A program made the translations under genes and the position numbers. From Janthinobacterium sp. 67 (GTDB lineage: Bacteria; Pseudomonadota; Gammaproteobacteria; Burkholderiales; Burkholderiaceae_D), in NCBI RefSeq assembly GCF_002797895.1, contig NZ_PGES01000001.1, forward strand, positions 1,364,001-1,428,000: 64,000 bases of DNA, in the 5' to 3' direction. The notes beneath the pieces are model-generated. The model did not search any database and was not told the origin of the DNA. It saw only the letters and a list, made by a program, of their open reading frames with translations. This document shows positions 45,691 through 55,206 of the stretch, piece after piece (position 1 is the first letter of the stretch; each line of letters opens with the position of its first letter).

Positions 45691-47160
45691 ATGCCATTCC
45701 CCCGCCTGCGCCTGCCCCTCATGCTGATCGCCGCCAGCCTGACCGCCACCGGCTGCACCACCGGCCCGGACTACCGCCCGCCCGAGCTGCCGCAAGCGGC
45801 CCAGTATCTGCACCAGGCGGCGCTCGGTACGCGCCAGGACGCTGACTCTGCCGAACTGCGGCAGTGGTGGACGAGCTTTGGCGATCCGCGCCTGACCCGC
45901 CTGGTGACGGTGGCGCTGGCGCAAAACCTGGACCTGGCGCAGGCGCAGGCCAGGGTCAGCCAGGCGCGCGCGGCCACCGGTGCGGCCGACGCCGCGCTGC
46001 GGCCGTCGGCCAGCCTGGGCGGCCAGGCGGCGCGCGCCTACCAGTCCGTGCAAACGCCGCTGGGCCAGGTCTTGAACGCCACGCCAGGCCATGACCGCGC
46101 CGGCAGCGCGCGCGAACTGAACCTGCAAGCGTCGTGGGAACTCGACCTGTTCGGCGGCCTGCGGCGCGAACGCGAAGCGGCGCAGGCCGATTACGCAGCG
46201 AGCGAGGCGGGATGGGCCGCCACGCGCCTGGCCGTGGCGGCGCAAACGGCCGACCTGTACCTGACGATCCAGGGTTTGCAGGCTCGGCTCGAGCTGGCGC
46301 GCCGGCAGGTCGACACCGACGCGGCGCTGCTGGAACTGGCCACGCTGTTGCATGGCAAGGGATTGGTGAACGAGCCGGCGCTGCGGCAGGCCGAAGCGTC
46401 GCTGGCGCAGGCGCGCGCAGTCATCCCCGGCCTGGACACGGCGCGCGAGGTGGCGCTGCATGCGCTCGACGTGATGCTGGGCGCCGCGCCCGGCACCTAC
46501 GGCGATGAGATGGCCGCCGCCGGCGTGATGGCGCGCGCGCCGCACATCACGGCCGGCGGCGCGCCGGGCGAGCTGCTGCGGCGCCGGCCCGACCTGATCG
46601 CCGCCGAACGGCGCCTGGCCGCCGCCAGCGCACGCACGGGCGCGGCCGTCGCCGAGTACTACCCGAAACTGAGCCTGGGCGCCCTGCTGGGCAGCGCCAC
46701 GGCCGGCGGCGCCCTGTTCGGCAGCGGTTCCGGCCAGGCCGCCGGCATGCTGGGCTTGCGCTGGCGCCTGTTCGATTTCGGCCGCATCGACGCGCAGATT
46801 CAAGCTTCCCGCGGCCAGGAAGCCGAGTTGCTGGCCGCTTACCGGCTCGCCGCGCTGCACGCCGTCGAAGACGTGGAAAACGCCTGCTCGGCCCTGCTGC
46901 GCCACGAGGAGCAAGCCACCTTGCTGGCGCAAGGCGTGGAATCGCTAGCGCGCGCCCGCGCCGCCTCGCAGGCAGCCTACGACAAGGGCGCGGTCAGCCG
47001 GTTCGATGTGCTGCAGGCCGACACCCGGCTGCTGCGCGCGGCGGATGCGCGCGCGCAGGCGCAAACGGCATCGGCGCGCGCTGCCGTCGCCACCTACCGG
47101 GCGCTGGGTGGCGGCTGGCAGGCGCCGCTGGCGGGGACGGCGGCGGTGGCCGCCCGGTAA
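45691..47160 (+). CDS. NodT-family outer-membrane efflux lipoprotein
   Basis: 489 residues, TolC-like channel for the RND pump. Lipobox in LIAASLTATGCTTGPDY; two repeated coiled-coil/strand halves (WWTSFGDPRLTRLVTVAL about 55-72; ASWELDLFGGLRREREAA about 148-165; LRWRLFDFGRIDAQIQAS). I chose the ATG at 45691 (AGGA upstream) over 45670. It completes a tripartite pump with the adaptor and transporter genes transcribed in the other direction. Confidence 0.93.
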   Translation: MPFPRLRLPLMLIAASLTATGCTTGPDYRPPELPQAAQYLHQAALGTRQDADSAELRQWWTSFGDPRLTRLVTVALAQNLDLAQAQARVSQARAATGAADAALRPSASLGGQAARAYQSVQTPLGQVLNATPGHDRAGSARELNLQASWELDLFGGLRREREAAQADYAASEAGWAATRLAVAAQTADLYLTIQGLQARLELARRQVDTDAALLELATLLHGKGLVNEPALRQAEASLAQARAVIPGLDTAREVALHALDVMLGAAPGTYGDEMAAAGVMARAPHITAGGAPGELLRRRPDLIAAERRLAAASARTGAAVAEYYPKLSLGALLGSATAGGALFGSGSGQAAGMLGLRWRLFDFGRIDAQIQASRGQEAELLAAYRLAALHAVEDVENACSALLRHEEQATLLAQGVESLARARAASQAAYDKGAVSRFDVLQADTRLLRAADARAQAQTASARAAVATYRALGGGWQAPLAGTAAVAAR

Positions 47161-47169
47161 GGTGCCGCG

Positions 47170-48270
47170 TCAGAAGAAATGCCGCATCCCCGCCATCACG
47201 CCATTCTGATTGCGCCCCGCGCCCACGGTACCGCCCGCGTCCAGTGCCACGGCGGCCGTGCCGCCATTATTCATGCGGCCGGCGGCGCCGTAGATGGCCG
47301 TGCGCTTCGACAGGTGATACGTCAGGCGCGCCGTGGCCAGGGTGCTGTCGTTCGGACTATCCTTGACGGCCAGCCGCGCGAGCTGGCCATCGAGCACCAG
47401 CGCGGGGGCCAGCGGATAGGCGGCGCCCACATACAGCAGTTGCGAGTCGACGGAGCCGGTGGCGGCGCGGATCGTGCGGTCGATGATGCCGCCGCCAATC
47501 TTTAGCTGGCCGAGCATGGCGTAGCCGCTGGCGATCACGCGGCGGTCGAAGTTGCGGCTGGACGTGAGGCCGTTGGCCGCGCCCGCATTGCCATACAGGA
47601 TGTCGTACGATGCCGTGGCGCCGTAGCGCCCCGTGTCATGGCCCAGCAAGGCCGTGATCTGTCGGCAGGCTTTCGCGTTGCCCGCCACTTCGCCCGCGCA
47701 ACCGGTGGCCGCCGGTCCGCCCGCCGCCGAGGCATCGCGCCCCGGACTGTAGGTGGCGCCCACCGTCACGTTCGAGAACCTGCCCATGTAGCCGATGGCG
47801 TTGTCGCTGCGGGCGTTCGGCAGGTAGAGATCGAGGCTGCTGATGGAAAACAGGGCCGGCCCCATGATGTCGGATTTTTGCGTGGCCCAGAACGACATAT
47901 TCATTTGTCGCCCCAGCATCACGCTGCCATAGCGCCCCTTCAAGCCCACCCACGACTGGCGGCCGAACAATCTTCCTCCCTGCCCCGCGATGCCCGTGTC
48001 GACGCCGAAGCCCGATTCCAGCGCAAAGATGGCCTGCAAGCCGCCGCCCAGTTCTTCCACACCCTTCAAGCCGAAACGCGAGGGCAATGAACCCGTCAAG
48101 GTGGGCATTTTAGTCACACTGTCGCCGGCCTTGTTGGCATTCGTCGTGTAGGCCAGCGAGCTGTCTAGCACTCCATACAGCGTGACACCGCTTTGCGCGT
48201 GGGCGCCTATGGACACGCCGCAGGCGCACGCGCCCAGCAGCGCCATGGTGATGGCCTTGTGTTTTTTCAT
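47170..48270 (-). CDS. Outer-membrane porin of the 3-hydroxybenzoate operon
   Basis: 366-residue Burkholderiales-type porin: signal peptide (MALLGACACGVSIGAHAQ), GVTLYGVLDSSLAYTTN, SRFGLKGVEELGGGLQAIF, terminal phenylalanine (GMRHFF). It is 27 bp downstream of the maleylpyruvate isomerase gene on the same strand and so probably the last gene of the gentisate operon, giving aromatic acids passage across the outer membrane. Convergent with the efflux channel gene, nine bases apart. Confidence 0.92.
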   Translation of the reverse strand: MKKHKAITMALLGACACGVSIGAHAQSGVTLYGVLDSSLAYTTNANKAGDSVTKMPTLTGSLPSRFGLKGVEELGGGLQAIFALESGFGVDTGIAGQGGRLFGRQSWVGLKGRYGSVMLGRQMNMSFWATQKSDIMGPALFSISSLDLYLPNARSDNAIGYMGRFSNVTVGATYSPGRDASAAGGPAATGCAGEVAGNAKACRQITALLGHDTGRYGATASYDILYGNAGAANGLTSSRNFDRRVIASGYAMLGQLKIGGGIIDRTIRAATGSVDSQLLYVGAAYPLAPALVLDGQLARLAVKDSPNDSTLATARLTYHLSKRTAIYGAAGRMNNGGTAAVALDAGGTVGAGRNQNGVMAGMRHFF

Positions 48271-48297
48271 GTTTGTCTCCTGATTTTTATGGTGTTT

Positions 48298-48942
48298 CTA
48301 TTCGGCGTCTGGCTGTCTGTCAGGATGCGCATCCTGAAAGGCTGGCAGCGCTTCGCAGTGCGCGACGATGCGCAGGATCGTGGGATACGGCGCCAGGTCG
48401 CACTGGAAGCGCCGCGCGTTGTAGACCTGCGGCACCAGACAGCAATCGGCCAGGGTCGGCGTGTCGCCATGGCAGAACGTTCCCGTGTGCGGGCTGCGCG
48501 CCAGTTCCGCTTCCAGCGCGGCCAGGCCCAGATGGGTCCAGTGCCGGTACCACGCGTTCTTCTGTTCCTGCGACAGGGCCAGGGGACCCGTCAGGTAATT
48601 GAGCACGCGCAGGTTGTTGAGCGGATGGATGTCGCAGGCGCAGACCATGGCCAGCTGGCGCACGCGGGCGCGGCCCGGGGCGTCCTGCGGCAGCAGCGCC
48701 GGGCCGGGCAGCGTCTCGTCCAGGTACTCGATGATGGCCAGCGATTGGGTCAGCACGGCGCCGCCGTCCTCCAGCACGGGCAGCAGGTGCTGCGGGTTCA
48801 GGCTGGAAAACGCCGGCATGAACTGCTCGCCGCCATTGCGGCTCAGGTGCACATAGGCCGTGTCGGGACGCAGGTTTTTCAGGTTCAGCGCGATGCGCAC
48901 GCGGTAGGAGGCGGAGCTGCGGTAATAGCCATGCAATTTCAT
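48298..48942 (-). CDS. Maleylpyruvate isomerase (zeta-class GST)
   Basis: Glutathione-dependent isomerisation of maleylpyruvate to fumarylpyruvate in gentisate breakdown. 214 residues; the zeta GST active-site motif is YYRSSASYRVRIALN (SSxxxR) at residues 6-20, with NPQHLLPVLEDGG and TQSLAIIEYLDE binding glutathione. Sequence alone also fits maleylacetoacetate isomerase; the gentisate neighbours decide for maleylpyruvate. The start overlaps the transporter stop by four bases. Confidence 0.9.
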   Translation of the reverse strand: MKLHGYYRSSASYRVRIALNLKNLRPDTAYVHLSRNGGEQFMPAFSSLNPQHLLPVLEDGGAVLTQSLAIIEYLDETLPGPALLPQDAPGRARVRQLAMVCACDIHPLNNLRVLNYLTGPLALSQEQKNAWYRHWTHLGLAALEAELARSPHTGTFCHGDTPTLADCCLVPQVYNARRFQCDLAPYPTILRIVAHCEALPAFQDAHPDRQPDAE

Positions 48943-50294
48943 ACTGTGCTCTCTTTCAGGGTAGCGGGAATGGCGCTGGCGGCGGTCCGGGCACGCATCA
49001 GCCGGCCCATGGCCAGCAGGGCCAGGGACGCCAGCACGGCGGGAATGGCCAGCAAAAAGAAGATGGTTTCGTTATCGAGCTTCAGGGTCAGCATCAGGCC
49101 ACCGGCCATGGAACCGAGCACGGAACCGCTGCGCCCCACGGCGGCGGCCCAGCTGACGCCCGTGGCACGGCTCGACGTCGGGTAAAAGGCGGCGGCCAGC
49201 GCATTGGCGCCGACTTGCGAGCCGCTCACGCCAAAGCCGACGCCAAAGACGGCCAACACCAGCAGGGCCAGGCTGCTGCCCGACAGCGCCACGACGACGA
49301 TGCAGCCGGCGGCCGCCAGATAGGCGATGCTCAGGACTTTATGGGGGCTGTAGCGGTCCATCCAGCGGCCCAACAGGATGGCGCCGACCGTGCCGCCCAC
49401 CTGGAACATCATCGTCACCAGCGAGGCGTTCGACAGGGACAGGCCATTGCCATTCAACAGGGTCGGCATCCAGCTCGACAGCAGATAGATGATCAACAGG
49501 CTCATGAAAAACGTGGACCACAGCAGCAAGGTGCCGCCGATCACGCCGGGGCGGAACAGCTCGGCCATCGGCGAGCCGGCCAGTTTTTTATCGCTGACGA
49601 CGAGGCGCGGCAAGGCGGCCAGGCTGGGCGCGATGCGGCGCATGATGGTCTCGCTGCCGTCGCGCCCCTTCAAGACCAGCCAGCGCAGGGATTCCGGCAG
49701 CGCCAGCAGCAGCACGGGCACCAGCAGCAGCGGCAAGGCGCCGCCCAGCATCAGCACGCCGCGCCAGCCGATCAGGTGCAGCAGCTGCGCCGACGCCAGG
49801 CCGCCCAGCGCGGAACCGATGGTAAAGCCGCAGAACATCATGGTCACGAGGCCGGAACGGCGCTGCTGCGGGCAGTATTCGGACGTCATCGTCACCGACG
49901 TCGGCATGGCGCCGCCCAGGCCCAGGCCCGTCAAGAAGCGCAGCACCAGCAACATCGTCAGATCCGTCGACCAGGCCGACAGCAGGCTGGCGGCGCCGAA
50001 AAACGCGACGGAGACAATCAGCACGGGGCGGCGGCCGTAGCGGTCGGCCAGGGGGCCGAACAGGAACGAGCCCGCCATCAGGCCGAACAGGCCAGCGCCG
50101 AACAGGGGCGCCAGCGCGGCGGGGGACAAAGCCCACTCGGCGCGGATGGCGGGCGCGATGAAGCCGATCGAGGCCGTGTCGAAACCGTCGATGGCGACAA
50201 TCAAAAAGCATAGCCAGAGGATCAGCTTCTGGTAGCGGGAAAACGGCTGGGTATCGAGGAATTGCTGGACGTCGGTGCCTGCGTGGGTGGTCAT
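48939..50294 (-). CDS. MFS aromatic acid transporter (AAHS family)
   Basis: 451-residue 12-helix permease. The signature GLMAGSFLFGPLADRYGRRPV (helix 2-3 loop) and the acidic IVAIDGFDTASIGFIAPAI in helix 1 are those of aromatic acid:H+ symporters such as 3-hydroxybenzoate or 4-hydroxybenzoate carriers. In this operon 3-hydroxybenzoate is the natural guess. GGAGACAAGACC precedes the ATG. It follows the hydrolase gene by 65 bp. Confidence 0.92.
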   Translation of the reverse strand: MTTHAGTDVQQFLDTQPFSRYQKLILWLCFLIVAIDGFDTASIGFIAPAIRAEWALSPAALAPLFGAGLFGLMAGSFLFGPLADRYGRRPVLIVSVAFFGAASLLSAWSTDLTMLLVLRFLTGLGLGGAMPTSVTMTSEYCPQQRRSGLVTMMFCGFTIGSALGGLASAQLLHLIGWRGVLMLGGALPLLLVPVLLLALPESLRWLVLKGRDGSETIMRRIAPSLAALPRLVVSDKKLAGSPMAELFRPGVIGGTLLLWSTFFMSLLIIYLLSSWMPTLLNGNGLSLSNASLVTMMFQVGGTVGAILLGRWMDRYSPHKVLSIAYLAAAGCIVVVALSGSSLALLVLAVFGVGFGVSGSQVGANALAAAFYPTSSRATGVSWAAAVGRSGSVLGSMAGGLMLTLKLDNETIFFLLAIPAVLASLALLAMGRLMRARTAASAIPATLKESTV

Positions 50295-50359
50295 GGTCTT
50301 GTCTCCGTTGTTATTGTTCGCTTGGGCTGCGCGGTCTGTGCCGCGCTGGCCCGGTGGTT

Positions 50360-51067
50360 TTACTGGACGGCGACGGTGATCGGCGTCAGGCCGGCGATGC
50401 GCGCTTGCATCGTCTGGCCGCTGCTGACGGCGCCCACGCCTTCGGGCGTGCCCGTCATGATGATGTCGCCCGGCTGCAGCTCGAACAGGGTCGACAGGTT
50501 GGCGATGACTTCATTGACGGACCAGATCAGATGCGTCAGGTCGCTCGTCTGCACGACCTTGCCATCCACTTCCAGCACGATCTCGCCCGTGGTGATTTCG
50601 CCGCTGTCGGCCATCGGCGTGAGCGCGCCGATGGGTGCCGAATAGTCGAAAGCCTTGCCGATTTCCCACGGGCGGCCCTGTTCGCGCATGCGCATCTGCA
50701 GGTCGCGCCGCGTCATGTCCAGCCCCACGCCATAGCCGAAGATGTGCGCGGCCGCGTCGTCGAGCGCGATATTGCTGCCGCCCTTGCCGATGGCGACCAC
50801 CAGTTCGATCTCGTGGTGGTAATTCGACGTCTGCGCCGGATACGGCACGGTGACCGTCACGCCGGGCGGCACGGGCACGACGGACTTGTCGTCATTCGGC
50901 TTGCAAAAGAAGAATGGCGGTTCGCGGTCCGGATCGAAACCCATTTCGCGCGCATGGGCGGCGTAGTTGCGGCCCACGCAGTAGATGCGGCGCACGGGGA
51001 ACTGCGCATCCGTGCCGACGATGGGCAGGCCGGCGATGGCTTGGGGGGCGAAGATGAAGTTGGTCAT
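50360..51067 (-). CDS. Fumarylpyruvate hydrolase (FAH family)
   Basis: Cleaves fumarylpyruvate to fumarate and pyruvate, the last gentisate-pathway step. 235 residues: IYCVGRNYAAHAREMGFDPD (about 29-48), FFFCKPNDDKSVVPV, metal-binding NYHHEIELVVAIGKGG (about 80-95), GVGLDMTRRDLQMRMREQG, and C-terminal ELQPGDIIMTGTPEGVG. All FAH-fold metal ligands appear present. It lies 21 bp downstream of the dioxygenase gene. Confidence 0.93.
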   Translation of the reverse strand: MTNFIFAPQAIAGLPIVGTDAQFPVRRIYCVGRNYAAHAREMGFDPDREPPFFFCKPNDDKSVVPVPPGVTVTVPYPAQTSNYHHEIELVVAIGKGGSNIALDDAAAHIFGYGVGLDMTRRDLQMRMREQGRPWEIGKAFDYSAPIGALTPMADSGEITTGEIVLEVDGKVVQTSDLTHLIWSVNEVIANLSTLFELQPGDIIMTGTPEGVGAVSSGQTMQARIAGLTPITVAVQ

Positions 51068-51088
51068 GGTGAAATCCTGTCAGAAAAA

Positions 51089-52141
51089 TCAATCGGTCAA
51101 AAACTGCTCGCGCAGCACGCCCATGGCCTGCTGCACGGGGCGGTCGGAAAAACTGAACAGCACGACATCGTCCTGCGGGCAATCGAAGGAGACGACGGCC
51201 CACGAGGGCACGACGAAGGTGTCGCGCGGCGCGAAGTCGAACACCTGCCCGCCGATCGTCACCTGGCCGTGCCCCTCGACGACGCTGTAGACGGTGCCGT
51301 CCGTGCTGCGCGCACGCTTGCCCTTGAAACCCTGGGGCAGCAGCTGCATGAAGGTGGCCATGGTGGGCATGGGCGAGCCGCCCGTCAGCGGGTTCACGTA
51401 TTTCAGTTTGTAGCCCTGCCAGGCGTCGATGGCGTCCGTGCGCGACAGCAGGTCCAGCGCCTCGCGCGAGCGGGCGTACGGGTAGTTGAAGATGGGCGAC
51501 GTGGCCCCTTCGTGCAGCGATTTGACGGGCGCCATGTTGTAGCCGTAGCGGGCGAAACTCTGGCCTTCCGGACGGGTGACGCTCTGGCTGTCTTCCGCGT
51601 CGTTTTCCGCGAAGCCCGAATCGAAATAGCGCAGCATGGGAATGTCGAGGCCATCGAGCCACACCACCGGTTCGCAGACGCCGTCGACACCGAGGTTGCC
51701 ATGGTCATGCCAGGTCCACGACGGCGTGATGATGAAGTCACCGGGGTGCATGGTGGTGCGCTCGCCCGCCACGGTCGTGTAAGCGCCCTGCCCGCTCACG
51801 ACGAAGCGCAGCGCGGACTGGCTGTGGCGGTGCGAGGGCGCCACTTCACCGGGCAGGATCAGCTGCAAGCCCGCATACAGCGATTGCGTGATCGACGAGC
51901 GGCCCGGCAAGGCCGGGTTTTCCAGCACGAGGACCCTGCGCACGGCTTCGTGGGCCGTGATCACTTCGCCGGCACGCGCCAATTGCGGCGCGATGTCGGC
52001 ATAGCGCCACAGGGCCGCCGCATACAGCGCCGCAGGGTGCGGCGGCACGAGCGTGTGCAAGGATTGCCACAGCGGCGACAGATGCATGCCGCTCAGGGCT
52101 GCATATAAAGCCTCGCGTTCTGGCGTTTGATGGGAAGTCAT
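51089..52141 (-). CDS. Gentisate 1,2-dioxygenase
   Basis: Ring cleavage of gentisate to maleylpyruvate using Fe(II) and O2. 350 residues with two cupin domains: the first (about 95-165) has the iron-binding HxH in [16 protein letters not shown] and the later histidine in [11 protein letters not shown]; the second is near residues 270-340 ([16 protein letters not shown]). The true start is the ATG at 52141 ([16 protein letters not shown]), which overlaps the monooxygenase stop by four bases; the frame remains open upstream. Confidence 0.94.
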   Translation of the reverse strand: MTSHQTPEREALYAALSGMHLSPLWQSLHTLVPPHPAALYAAALWRYADIAPQLARAGEVITAHEAVRRVLVLENPALPGRSSITQSLYAGLQLILPGEVAPSHRHSQSALRFVVSGQGAYTTVAGERTTMHPGDFIITPSWTWHDHGNLGVDGVCEPVVWLDGLDIPMLRYFDSGFAENDAEDSQSVTRPEGQSFARYGYNMAPVKSLHEGATSPIFNYPYARSREALDLLSRTDAIDAWQGYKLKYVNPLTGGSPMPTMATFMQLLPQGFKGKRARSTDGTVYSVVEGHGQVTIGGQVFDFAPRDTFVVPSWAVVSFDCPQDDVVLFSFSDRPVQQAMGVLREQFLTD

Positions 52142-53352
52142 GCTGCCTCCTTTTCGGTGGTGGCCAGGCAGGTTTGCGCCGTCCAGCCATACAGCCAGGC
52201 CAGCGCCTCGTAGAATTGCGCGGGCGTGCGGCCGCGCCACAGGTCGTTGCGCACCAGGCGTTCAACACCGTGGGCGTGGTACAGCCGGCCCATTTCGCGC
52301 GCCGACAGCACCACGCGGGCCGTGCGGGCGATGCGCGAGGTTTGATACAGCTGGAAGGCGGCCGCCATGTCGAAATCGCAGGCGCGCACGGCCTCGCCCA
52401 GGGTCACGGCGTCTTCCAGCGCCATGCAGGCGCCCTGCGCCAGGTATTGCAGCATCGGGTGGGCCGAGTCGCCCAGCAGGGTCATGCGCTTGGTGCTCCA
52501 GTTGGCGACGGCGTCGCGGTCGGCCGTGCTCCAGCGGCGCCAGCTGGTCGGCTTGTGCAGCAGCTGGCGCGGCTGCGCGTGCACGCCGTCGAAGTAGGAC
52601 AGCACTTCTTCCTTGCTGCCATCCGTGACGCTCCACGCTTCCTGCTCGCGGCTGTGGAAAGTCACCACCAGGTTGTATTGCTCGCCATTGCGCAGCGGGT
52701 AGTGCACGAGGTGGCAGTTCGGCCCGGCCCAGACGACGGGCGCGTTCCAGCGCAAGTCGGCCGGCATGTCGGCCGCCGGCACCACGGCGCGGTAGACCAC
52801 GTGGCCGGAAACGCGGACCTTGTCGCCGACGATGCGCTCGCGGATGACGGACTTGACGCCATCGCAGCCGATCAGCACATCGGCGCGGAAGCTGCGCCCC
52901 GCCGCGTCCGTGACGGTGACGCCCGCGTCGTCCTCCGCCACATCCGTCACCTGCGACGACGTCACAAACGTGATCAGCGGCGAGGTGCGCACCGCGTCGA
53001 GGATGGCGCCGTGGATGTCGGCGCGGTGGATGACGGCGTAGGGATTGGCGAAGCGCTGGCGGAAGGCCGCGTCGACGACGAAGGTGCCCACTTCGCTGGC
53101 GTCGACGGCGTCCATCATCACCAGGCGCTCCGTGAAGACGGCGCGGGCCCGCGTGCGTTCGCCCACGCCCAGCGCGTCGAGCGCGGCGAAGGCATTGGGC
53201 GCCAGCTGGATGCCGGCGCCGATCTCGCCCAGGGTCGATGCCTGTTCCAGCACGGTGACGGCCAGCCCCAGGCGCGACAGGGACAGCGCGGCGGCCATGC
53301 CGCCGATGCCGCCGCCGACGATCAATACCGACGGCTTTTGCGTATGTTCCAT
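52138..53352 (-). CDS. 3-Hydroxybenzoate 6-hydroxylase (FAD monooxygenase)
   Basis: Converts 3-hydroxybenzoate to gentisate with NADH and O2. 404 residues: FAD motif [22 protein letters not shown] motif [16 protein letters not shown] (about 160-175), and GD motif [29 protein letters not shown] precedes the ATG at 53352. It heads the operon, which contains every later step, so its product should be gentisate; salicylate 5-hydroxylation by a single-component enzyme is a less likely reading. Confidence 0.92.
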   Translation of the reverse strand: MEHTQKPSVLIVGGGIGGMAAALSLSRLGLAVTVLEQASTLGEIGAGIQLAPNAFAALDALGVGERTRARAVFTERLVMMDAVDASEVGTFVVDAAFRQRFANPYAVIHRADIHGAILDAVRTSPLITFVTSSQVTDVAEDDAGVTVTDAAGRSFRADVLIGCDGVKSVIRERIVGDKVRVSGHVVYRAVVPAADMPADLRWNAPVVWAGPNCHLVHYPLRNGEQYNLVVTFHSREQEAWSVTDGSKEEVLSYFDGVHAQPRQLLHKPTSWRRWSTADRDAVANWSTKRMTLLGDSAHPMLQYLAQGACMALEDAVTLGEAVRACDFDMAAAFQLYQTSRIARTARVVLSAREMGRLYHAHGVERLVRNDLWRGRTPAQFYEALAWLYGWTAQTCLATTEKEAA

Positions 53353-53489
53353 TTCTCTCCTCCAATTGATCCGTGTGCTTGCGTTTGCTGTGCTCTTGGT
53401 ATGGCAATCAGTGTGCCGACAGGTCAATATTTGGTAAAGCGATGGAATACAATAGCTACAATCAATTTTTTAAATAATGGTGGAGTCCC

Positions 53490-54410
53490 ATGTCACGCTT
53501 CGATATCGAACTGCTGTTCATCTTTGACGAGATCTATAAAAGCCGCAACGTGACGCGGGCGGCGGAAAACCTGGGCTTGCCGCAATCGACGGTGAGCATC
53601 GGCCTGGGCAAGCTGCGCACGCATTTCGGCGACCGCCTGTTCGCGCGCACCTCGAAAGGCATGGAGCCGACGCCGCGCGCGCAGAACGCCGTGCAGGACG
53701 TGCGCGCCGCCATCGCCGCCTGGCAGCATGCGCTGGCCGACCAGCCCGTGTTCGACCCGGCCGCCAGCACGCGCGAATTTGCCATCTGCATGACGGACAT
53801 CAGTGAAATCGTGCTGCTGCCCACCCTGCTCAACCACCTGCAGCAGATCGGACCCGGCATCACGCTGGACGTGTCGAAGATCGCCACCGACACCCCGGAG
53901 CGCCTGGAAGGAGGCGAAGTGGACCTGGCCGTGGGCTTCATGCCGCACCTGGAATCGGGGTTTTATCAGCAAAAACTGTTCGACCAGCACTTTGTCTGCC
54001 TGGTGGCCAGCGGCCACCCGCGCATCCGCGAAACGCTGACTGTGGAACAATTCCTGCACGAGGGACATATCGAAGTGAAAAGCTCGGGCACGGGCCATTC
54101 CATCGTGGAAAAAGTGCTGGCGGCGGCCGGCGTGCAGCGGCGCATCGTGCTGAAACTGCCCAGCTTTCTGGGCGTGTCGCGCATCGTCGCCGAAACCGAG
54201 CACGTCGTCACGGTGCCGTACCGCTACGCGCTGCAGATGCAGGACCACGAAGCGTTCCGCATCCTGCCCCTGCCCGTGCAACTGCCCAGCTTTTCAGTCA
54301 AGCAGCACTGGCACGAGCGCTACCACCAGGATGCGTCGAACCGCTGGCTGCGCCAGACGATGGCGCAACTGTTCGGGGCGGGCGATGGAACGGCATTGCC
54401 TTTTGAGTAA
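53490..54410 (+). CDS. LysR-family regulator of the gentisate operon
   Basis: 306 residues: HTH (FDIELLFIFDEIYKSRNVTR; LPQSTVSIGLGKLRTHFG) and effector domain (FAICMTDISEIVLLPTLLNH; PYRYALQMQDHEAFRILPLP). The group resembles NahR/MhbR-type regulators of hydroxybenzoate genes. It is divergent from the monooxygenase with 137 bp between, the usual LTTR activator layout. Confidence 0.92.
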   Translation: MSRFDIELLFIFDEIYKSRNVTRAAENLGLPQSTVSIGLGKLRTHFGDRLFARTSKGMEPTPRAQNAVQDVRAAIAAWQHALADQPVFDPAASTREFAICMTDISEIVLLPTLLNHLQQIGPGITLDVSKIATDTPERLEGGEVDLAVGFMPHLESGFYQQKLFDQHFVCLVASGHPRIRETLTVEQFLHEGHIEVKSSGTGHSIVEKVLAAAGVQRRIVLKLPSFLGVSRIVAETEHVVTVPYRYALQMQDHEAFRILPLPVQLPSFSVKQHWHERYHQDASNRWLRQTMAQLFGAGDGTALPFE

Positions 54411-54454
54411 GTTTTTCCCATGCTCGTACGTCCTGCCTTTTCACCGCCTTGAAC

Positions 54455-54785
54455 ATGGCCATCCGCCTGCGCGCCGTCACGGCCGACAATTTCGACGTCA
54501 TCAGCGAACTGCCCCTGCTGCCCCAGCAGCGCGACTATCTGACCAGCAATGACTATTCCATCGCGCAGGCCAGCTTTTATCCCGCCACCATGCATGCGCG
54601 CGCCGTGTATTGCGACGACGAGGTGATCGGTTTCCTGATGTTCGTCTCGCCCGGACGTGGGAAACACGGTGCGCGTCACCAGGCCGTCACGCCCGAGCCC
54701 GCGCAAGGTCAGGATCAGCGATGCGGCCAGGGCGCAGGCATTGACGGGCGCGTTCGAGCAGATCGGCGCACGGCAAGCCGAGTAA
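54455..54785 (+). pseudogene. Truncated GNAT acetyltransferase
   Basis: The first 67 codons read like the N-terminus of a GNAT acetyltransferase (MAIRLRAVTADNFDVISELP; ARAVYCDDEVIGFLMFVS). After about 54655 the acetyl-CoA-binding core is missing; the frame runs into unrelated arginine/glutamine-rich sequence, while a shifted frame gives a short tail (SDAARAQALTGAFEQIG) ending TAA at 54783-54785. The likely cause is an internal deletion joining the GNAT start to the end of something else. Confidence 0.5.
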
Positions 54786-54849
54786 GGGATGGCCGGCAAG
54801 AATGCGCCGGATACGCTAAGCTGCCGGAACCCCAACCACAAGGACCACC

Positions 54850-55137
54850 ATGACCCTGATCATCGTCGCCACCATCGATGCCCAAGAGCAACATATCGAC
54901 GCCGTGCGCGCCGCCCTGGAAACCGTCGTAGCACCGAGCCGCGCGGAAAGCGCCTGCCTGCGCTACGAACTGCACCTCGACAACAAGATTCCTACCCGCT
55001 TCATCATGCTGGAGGAATGGACGGACAAGGCAGGCCACACGGCGCATGAAGCGACGCCCCACTTCAAGACGCTGGTCGCCGCCGTGGGCGACAAGGTCGT
55101 CAAGATCGATATCGCGGAATTGAGCAAGCTGAAGTAA
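54850..55137 (+). CDS. Antibiotic-biosynthesis-monooxygenase-domain protein (YgiN-like)
   Basis: 95-residue dimeric alpha-beta barrel domain: MTLIIVATIDAQEQHIDAVR, SACLRYELHLDNKIPTRFIM, EEWTDKAGHTAHEATPHFK. Members act as quinol monooxygenases or as small stress proteins; the role here is unknown. The family-typical Y (LRYELH) and the H-rich later helix are present. It stands alone behind the broken acetyltransferase. Confidence 0.9.
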   Translation: MTLIIVATIDAQEQHIDAVRAALETVVAPSRAESACLRYELHLDNKIPTRFIMLEEWTDKAGHTAHEATPHFKTLVAAVGDKVVKIDIAELSKLK

Positions 55138-55173
55138 GGCCGGCGCGCTGTGCAAGCGCGTGGCCATCTTGGC

Positions 55174-55200
55174 AAGTTGCCATCTATAATATGGCAACTT
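55174..55200. promoter_or_regulatory. Perfect palindrome spanning a TATAAT box
   Basis: AAGTTGCCAT (55174-55183) and ATGGCAACTT (55191-55200) are exact inverted copies around CTATAAT. The central TATAAT (55185-55190) is a likely -10, 22 bp before the start at 55207... so the arms would act as an operator covering the promoter of the exported-protein genes. Confidence 0.65.
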
Positions 55201-55206
55201 TTCTTT

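Noticed and set aside
54320..54841. Minus-strand open frame over the acetyltransferase remnant
   Set aside because: No domain pattern and no ribosome site; it runs antisense into the end of the LysR gene.
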